A stretch of DNA of 64,000 bases from Glycine soja (lineage: Eukaryota; Streptophyta; Magnoliopsida; Fabales; Fabaceae). The notes beneath the pieces were generated by a model. That model saw nothing but the letters and a program-made list of their open reading frames with translations. It ran no database searches and was not told the DNA's origin. The stretch lies in assembly GCF_004193775.1 (NCBI RefSeq), contig NC_041019.1, positions 12,758,204 to 12,822,203 of the forward strand, read 5' to 3'. The translations under genes were made by a program, and so were the position numbers. Shown in pieces: positions 57,901 through 64,000 of this stretch (positions are counted from its first letter, which is position 1; each line of letters starts with the position of its first letter).

Positions 57901-57946
57901 TTTCCTTTTCTTTCTTCTGTGTATATCACTTACCACCAATTGGGAA
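54945..57946. other. Intergenic DNA
   Basis: No gene seen. Two direct copies of GTTATAACTTGATCAAGAA occur at 54999 and 55036. A MITE-like unit lies at 55614-55801. Remaining open frames (for example 56649-56855 minus) show no similarity. Confidence 0.55.
55614..55801. repeat. MITE-like element with terminal inverted repeats
   Basis: Left end TAGGATCTTTTAAAATAAAT and right end, in reverse, TAGGATCTCTTTGAATAAAC continue matching through TTATCCAAAAGTT for about 33 bp. Total length is about 188 bp and AT-rich. No convincing target duplication was found. Confidence 0.7.
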
Positions 57947-57969
57947 CCCCCCCCCCCCCCAAAAAAAAA
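57947..57969. repeat. Homopolymer pair C14 A9
   Basis: Fourteen C residues are followed directly by nine A residues, about 80 bp downstream of the aspartic protease stop codon. The length is likely to vary or be misread. Confidence 0.9.
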
Positions 57970-58046
57970 GAAGAAAAAATCAACCTCAAGAATTGCCATG
58001 TTTATAGTTGTTTTCCTATACACAACTTTCACCCCCTAACAAGATG

Positions 58047-59729
58047 TTAAACATCAGCACACTTCATTGGTGCATATCCAAGTCTTGATTTCTTCAAATC
58101 ATACAAGATGTGGAAATTCTGCTGCTGATAGTTTCCAATTATTGAAAGTGCAGACCTAGGAGTCCCCAAAATAGCCAAGCAAACAACATCTTCAGGTTCA
58201 ATCTGGATGAAGTAATTCTCCACAGGGAAATCCCACATAGCTCCATCAGCAAACAAGATTGCAAATTCAGGTAACTCCATTTTTTCAACTCCAGACACAT
58301 TGTAGCATGGCTTTAGAGGGGGAAAGGTTTCAACAAGTGGAAAACCTTTGATTTTCCTCATGAATGCCTCCTTGATAATCTCATAAGCAGGTTCAGCAAA
58401 GTAAGTCAGAGTGGTGCCAGAATCAATGATTGTTCCCCCTCCACCTTGTGCTGACAAATGCCAAGTCTCCTCTGGAATCTTCAGCACCTCACCACCAACC
58501 ATGATGGACTTTATCAGGACATAGTAAAATGTATCAACAGGGTTCTCTTTGCCACCAACAAAAGAAGTGAAATTCAAATTGGGGTGGCTGAGAAGCTCCT
58601 TGTCCTCACCAAATATCAACTTGCTACTAACACTAGAATTGCTGTTCCTATCCACAAGGCAATAGGAAAAGGAATGACCATAGAGAGATTGCAGCTGAGT
58701 AGCAAATGACAATGGCCCTCTCCCCAACCCTAGCAATCCAGCAGCACCATGAAAAAGTCCTCTATTCCAATGACCACAACCAAACATAACATTCTCAACA
58801 ATCTTGAGCTCAGGCTTTCCCTCAGGTGTGGTGAGATTCACTGTGAAAGTTTCAAGTGCAAAATCCCCAGTTGTGTTGGAACTATCTCCATACCAATAGA
58901 AATATGGACAGCTTTGAGTCTCACCTTTGCAAGGCTGAGGAGGGTCTGGGGATGACACCAATTGGCACCTTGGATCATGGCAAGTTATGTTCTTAAAAGA
59001 ACTAGAATCCTTAGGATCATAATATGGTCCATTTTGCTCAAAACAAGCATAACAAGGAACACATTGAATCCAATTAAGGTCACTACCAGTATCAAGTATT
59101 AGAGAAAAATGCTTAGGGGGTGTGCCAACAAACACATCCATGAAGTACTCACCAGAGCCAAGACTGACCCCTGACTCCAAGGTTGCCACAAGCTGACCGG
59201 AGAAATACTCCGGCGGGGCAGCCGGAGCAGCCGCCGCTGCCGCCAGCTTATAGGACTTCTTTGATTGCTCCGGTGCTTTCTCCAGCCTTGAAATTGTGTT
59301 TTGGTTCTTCTTCTCTATGACCCTTCTGTGAAGGGTCTGAATTCTCTTCAAGTCTCTCACTGTAGAATCTGCCACAGACCTTTTAGGCTCAGAATCTTTG
59401 CTCACTGAGTGGTGTCTCAAATTGAGTTTCACAGATTGCTTGTGCTGTTTTGCTGCCACAAAAGCCTCTCCCTCTTCACCATCCGTGTCACCATTTGATG
59501 TCATGGTTGCTACTGAAGGCTCAAATTTCTCTGACTTGGAGAAGCTACACCCAGTTTCTGTGGAAGAAGAAACAGCATTGAAGTGTTCATGATCAGGAAA
59601 CTTGACTGCAGCAAGAGAAGATCCATTCTTGTTGAGATCATTGTGATTGTGATGCCCAAAAATGGATTGCACAGTGCAGGAACAGTGTAACACAAGGAGA
59701 ACTAGAATGAGAGAAACCCTCAAAACCAT
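58047..59729 (-). CDS. Secreted aspartic protease, A1 family (nepenthesin-like), intronless
   Basis: A single-exon gene of 560 residues. A hydrophobic N-terminus (residues 1-22, VLRVSLILVLLVLHCSCTV) fits a signal peptide. A long, charged pro-region to about residue 185 includes a coil-like RDLKRIQTLHRRVIEKKNQN and an alanine run at 163-173. The pepsin-like domain follows. Catalytic Asp213 is in ILDTGSDLNW and Asp436 in IIDSGTTLTY. The Cys-rich nepenthesin-type insertion (CVPCYACFEQNG...CHDPRC...CKGETQSC) lies at about 223-274. The C-terminus has IIGNYQQQNFHILYD. Both catalytic motifs, length and Cys pattern fit plant A1B proteases, which act in the secretory pathway or apoplast. The start is the first ATG of the open frame. 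Exact substrate and subfamily are not determinable here. Confidence 0.95.
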   Translation of the reverse strand: MVLRVSLILVLLVLHCSCTVQSIFGHHNHNDLNKNGSSLAAVKFPDHEHFNAVSSSTETGCSFSKSEKFEPSVATMTSNGDTDGEEGEAFVAAKQHKQSVKLNLRHHSVSKDSEPKRSVADSTVRDLKRIQTLHRRVIEKKNQNTISRLEKAPEQSKKSYKLAAAAAAPAAPPEYFSGQLVATLESGVSLGSGEYFMDVFVGTPPKHFSLILDTGSDLNWIQCVPCYACFEQNGPYYDPKDSSSFKNITCHDPRCQLVSSPDPPQPCKGETQSCPYFYWYGDSSNTTGDFALETFTVNLTTPEGKPELKIVENVMFGCGHWNRGLFHGAAGLLGLGRGPLSFATQLQSLYGHSFSYCLVDRNSNSSVSSKLIFGEDKELLSHPNLNFTSFVGGKENPVDTFYYVLIKSIMVGGEVLKIPEETWHLSAQGGGGTIIDSGTTLTYFAEPAYEIIKEAFMRKIKGFPLVETFPPLKPCYNVSGVEKMELPEFAILFADGAMWDFPVENYFIQIEPEDVVCLAILGTPRSALSIIGNYQQQNFHILYDLKKSRLGYAPMKCADV

Positions 59730-60330
59730 AGTCTATGACTTATGATGATACCAACATCAAAAACACCTTGTAGAATTTCAGGGTGGAAGTGGCAAAATTC
59801 AAAACCCAGAAAGAGCAAAACTTTACAATGATCAGAGGTTACAAAATATGAGAATAAAGGGTAGGTGGTGTGAGAATTCAGAATTCACTCTCAACCAATC
59901 AGAAATTGCCACAAAACGCAAACAAGGAAACAAACTTTAAGGAAAGTGAATAAATGCAAAATCTCCACAAAGAATCAAATATTAAGGGAAATGAAAAATG
60001 CAAAAGATTGGAGCTTTCAACTTTCAAGGCCAAAAGAACGAGAGAGAGAGAAGGCGATTTAGGTTTGTTTTGGGGTGACTCTGTCAAGAACAAAGTGTGA
60101 AACACCAAAAACGCGGTTTCATTACCATGGCATAGTTTAATTAAAACTCATCAGTTTCGAGGTACACACAACGAAAAATCAAATTTTAATAAGAATATAT
60201 ATAATAATAAATGGTGTTCCTCTTCTTGCTGGGCATTTTCCTCTCAGTTTCCTGCTTCATTGGCATGTTTTAGTATTGCTTGTAAGGTATGGGTGGATGA
60301 ACTATTGGACCAGACCCATGTCACATATTT
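59730..60330 (-). promoter_or_regulatory. Putative 5' leader and promoter of the aspartic protease
   Basis: Upstream of the start is a purine-rich leader (GAGAGAGAGAAGGCG at 60041-60055, plus strand). A minus-strand TATATATATTC lies at about 60194-60204, a candidate TATA box that would give a leader of about 430 nt. Start site and control are inferred. Confidence 0.4.
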
Positions 60331-61342
60331 AATACCGTATGGAATATGTTACAATTGGAAAATAAATTTTCACTGACTCTGAATAGAGAAAATTTAGTAA
60401 AAAAATTTAGACTTTAATTTATTGTAGATTTGTAATTTAAAAACAAACAACCATTTTTAATTATGTAGTAACTTAAAATTAGATGTTAGTATAAAATTCT
60501 TTTAATATTATCATTATTAATCAAATTTATTTTTAATATGATTTATCATGAAAATTTACTAAATGATAAATAAGGTTCACTATATAAAATAATTTATTTA
60601 AAACTTATTTTTTTTTTTAAAAAAAAAAAGGTGATGGTATCCCATTTTAAGGATTATGCAACTCAATAAACCTTTAGGATTGAGACTTATAATTTTTTAA
60701 TTATGTATACATTTTAGTTAATAATAAAAAGTACATAAAAAAAATACATAAAAAATGTTTTACAATAACTTTTTCATACATGAGTTGCACTAATTTTTTC
60801 ATAAAATAATTTATACAACTTTATCATGTGATAAATATTTATGGAAACTCTTGGTCTTTAACGTAAGTGTTACTAATATGGCTGCAATGCAACTATAAAA
60901 GTCAAAGTGAAGAAATGGATTTTTCTAAAGCATTTCCACTTTTCCAGTATTGGAAGTTTGGAACTCTCTCTGGTCTTGGTCAGAGTTTGTGAACCTGTCC
61001 CTGTCCCACGACTTAATATTGAAGAGAGAAAGAGAGAAACAAATCCACCTTTGTCACTGTGACATTGTGGCTTAGATTTCGAGGGAAGCCACGTTTACAC
61101 TCTTAAAAGTGGATCAGACTTTGATTACTTTTACATAATTTAATTAGAGAGCAAGAGAACGAAATCTAATCCTAAATTTGTTTATATAATGAATTTATTT
61201 ATTTAAATAGTTATTATTATATCTTCTAAATTATGTTTAAAATAATTTTTAGTAATTAATAGTGTAAAAATATTTACAATAATTATGCAACAAAACTAAA
61301 TTCTTTTTTATCCGATTTTCAATTATTCCATAAACATAAGGT

Positions 61343-61413
<71 letters not shown>

Positions 61414-64000
61414 TAATAAAATTAATTTCTAAATAATTGGGATGAATAAATTTTTTATATATAATATTTTAAAATGGATTTAGAAATATTATTTTTATTT
61501 AAATAATAAAATAAAATTAGTTCTAAGATATCAAATATATATTTTAAAAATTAATTTTAAAATCAAATTTATTTTTTTCTGAAAAATTAATAATTTTAAC
61601 TCATTAAAATGAATTATATTTATTTATTTATTTTATAATAAATAATATAAATTAAAATAGTACAATATAAATGTCTAAAATATCAATTTTAAAAAATCAT
61701 TAAATTAATTTAGTTATAAATTATTATTTCAATGATGATTAATAATGTGAAAATTGTTTGTCATTCAAACATATCTGTGGCCAACTAGTATAATTAATCT
61801 TAATCAGTCTAAATTCGTGATCTAGTTTGGCAGTTGAATTATTAATTACAATCGTACTAAGGTGACGACTGTTAGAGATTGAGACTAATATAGAAAAACA
61901 CTACTGTATCTTTGAACAAAGAAGATGTTTTGAATAGAGTAATGTGATATCTGATTAATTATTACGAATTAGTTATAATAAATAATTTCATTAATGCTGT
62001 ATGTAATTTTTTTACAGAATAAAAAGTATAACACTGACTTTGTATAAAATAATTTAATGATTGATTTTTAAAGATTTTAAGAAAAAAATATTAGAGAAAT
62101 CACTTTTTAAGGGAAAAAATGACTTTATGAGAAAATATTCAAAATAAGTTTTTATTTTAATAAATTTTATATTCCTTTTAACTTCTGAATATTTTGAAAA
62201 ATGATTTTATTTAAAAAATACTATTTATGGCATGCTCGACTACTATGACTTTTTAAATAGTTAAAAAACATCATAGATATAAAAATAATCACTTTACAAA
62301 TTATAAACACTAGTATTTAGTTATTTCATTATAGAGAATAAATATTTTTATATATTAAAAATTACAATAAATACATATCTTTGAATATATAAAAGTTTAT
62401 TTTAAATTTACAATTAATAAATTAAATTGTGATTAAAATTATTTTTAACTTTTGACAATTTCTTTTAAAAATTTATTGAAATTCAATTTAAAAATAGAGA
62501 TAAAATAAAATAAATTAAAAGGGACAAACGGTGAGAACATTAAGTACACAGATCAAGATAAAAAAGAAAAAAGAAAAAGCTAGTTTTACGTGGTTGAGAG
62601 AGAAATTTTTGTCTTTCTTATTTTTTTTTTTTTAAATGTGTTGTTACAAGAGTAGTGTGTGAAACACACATTTAAAAGAAAGATGCACATAAGTCAATTA
62701 TTATTAAATTATTTCATTAGTGATTTCAAGTTCGAATTTTAGGTATATATGTACTTATATTAAATATTTGATAGAAAATTTTTTGACACCTACAATAATT
62801 TTATTAAACCTGAGTAAAATTATTTTTAGTAAAAAATATATCAAGTCTTTATCAAATGAAATAAAATAAAATATTAACAACTTCTAACTAAAAAAATAGG
62901 AAGAGTGTCTCACTCTTATCTTTCAAGATGTGTATTTTAATTTATAATATAGAGATATATTATTTTTACGTAAATTTAGATGTGGCTTTCGAGTTCTAAA
63001 TCTCAATCTTGCTTGATGATCTTATTTATTCCTTGATAGAAAGGTCAATGAGGAATGTACATGCATAAATACTTCGATACCTAACTTAACAAGGGGTTAC
63101 AATTTACAAGTGTAGGAAAAAGAATTGTTAGAATGTAACGAGAGGAATTGCTCCTGCAAGTAATTTTATATATTTACAAAAAACGTGTCCCTATAAAAAA
63201 AATAGATGTTATTCTTATAAGATAATTTTTTTAAAATGAAAGTTAAAAGTTATAAGAGATAAAAGAAAGAATAAATTAATATTAATTTCTACCACTTTTT
63301 TCTTCTTCTTTTTATGGTTCTTACTCCTCTAAATCTCTATAAAAAAATGGAATATGCCACAGTATGAGATGAATATAAAATGATTGTTTAATTACAGAGA
63401 AAAATGTATTTTTAGAGTATGAACAATAAAAAGGATCATACAATATTTTTAAAAGAAGAAATATCAATTAGTAACCCTTTCATATATAATTGTAATTTCT
63501 AGAAACTTAAATATTTTAATTTTTATTTTTATTTTGTCATAAACTTATGCAATTTGTAAAAGTTTATAATATTTTTTTTATGAAAATGTTATAAACTATT
63601 TTTGTGACTCCAGGTCCAGATTTTGGCGACAATACTAAATTATACAAGTAATAAAGTGATGAGTAAGTATCAACAAGTATCATCTCGGCATGAACTTATG
63701 CGACAATTGGGTAATTAATAATATAATTTCTAGACTATGAATATTGGGAGAATTAAGGTAACTAAATGTAAATGCCAATTTTCATAAAGATGAAGAAATT
63801 AAGGAAAGAAATAAAAATAAAAAAATTAAGGAAAGAAATCTTGGTTTGAGACTTTTCACAAATACTTGGAGTGTGTAATAAACAAATTCTAAATCAATGA
63901 AAGAAATTTGTTGGGTTTAACTTTATCAAATCATCCTATTATGTGACCATTATTATTATCATAATCAAAGTCATGTTATAATCAATCTACATATTTATTC
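60331..64000. other. AT-rich intergenic DNA
   Basis: No gene or complete element is recognised. The stretch includes a long AT microsatellite at 61345-61409 and many short poly-A/poly-T runs. Purine-rich sequence at 61020-61040 stands out but has no clear role. Confidence 0.6.
61345..61409. repeat. (AT)32 microsatellite
   Basis: An uninterrupted AT run of about 64 bp. Confidence 0.97.

Noticed and set aside
58458..59592. Plus-strand frames antisense to the aspartic protease
   Set aside because: They are shadows of the 560-codon minus-strand gene and have no similarity of their own.

Overview
This is plant nuclear DNA, most likely a legume and probably soybean (Glycine). The evidence is spliced genes with GT-AG introns, AT-rich intergenic DNA, Copia and Ty3 retrotransposons primed by initiator-Met tRNA, a SIRE-like Copia family whose LTRs carry many GTAATCGATTAC palindromes, and an endogenous caulimovirid. 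The species is inferred from recalled repeat families, not from a search.

Only two host genes look complete, one near each end: a four-exon 60S ribosomal protein L18a gene (1719-4027, minus) and an intronless secreted aspartic protease gene (58047-59729, minus). Almost everything between them is transposable-element DNA.

Layout. 6709-11141: broken Copia element on the minus strand, with LTRs, primer site and a 5-bp target duplication (TAAAT). 11940-12140: promoter-like sequence (site II, telo box, TATA) cut by the next element. 12145-17792: SIRE-like Copia element (duplication AAAGG) that lost most of pol but keeps gag and an envelope-like/plant transposon-domain ORF with its own TATA box. 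19064-22278: two copies of one LTR in tail-to-tail inverted orientation, with a long GT microsatellite. 23500-26431: LTR-like DNA and a pol tail. 26434-34625: decayed Ty3 element. Inside it sits a SIRE-like solo LTR (29764-32988, duplication TGGAT), which itself contains a second, inverted solo LTR (30515-32040, duplication TTTAA). 34626 to about 41110: decayed endogenous pararetrovirus abutting the truncated Ty3 integrase. 43244-44212: palindromic MITE-like unit. 44671-54935: a 10.3-kb Mutator-like element (MULE) with a 9-bp target duplication. It carries a MULE transposase continuing into an OTU-like cysteine protease region, an intact unknown ORF, and a convergent plant-mobile-domain pseudogene. 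Its ends are packed with TTCCGGAA palindromes.

The most unusual signals are: (i) 12-bp palindromes set in pairs 20-21 bp apart in the SIRE-like LTRs and again just upstream of the internal TATA box of the envelope-like ORF; and (ii) the MULE, whose OTU exons and second ORF stay open although its transposase is frameshifted, and whose subterminal regions hold about 22 TTCCGGAA sites plus a perfect 32-bp-arm hairpin.
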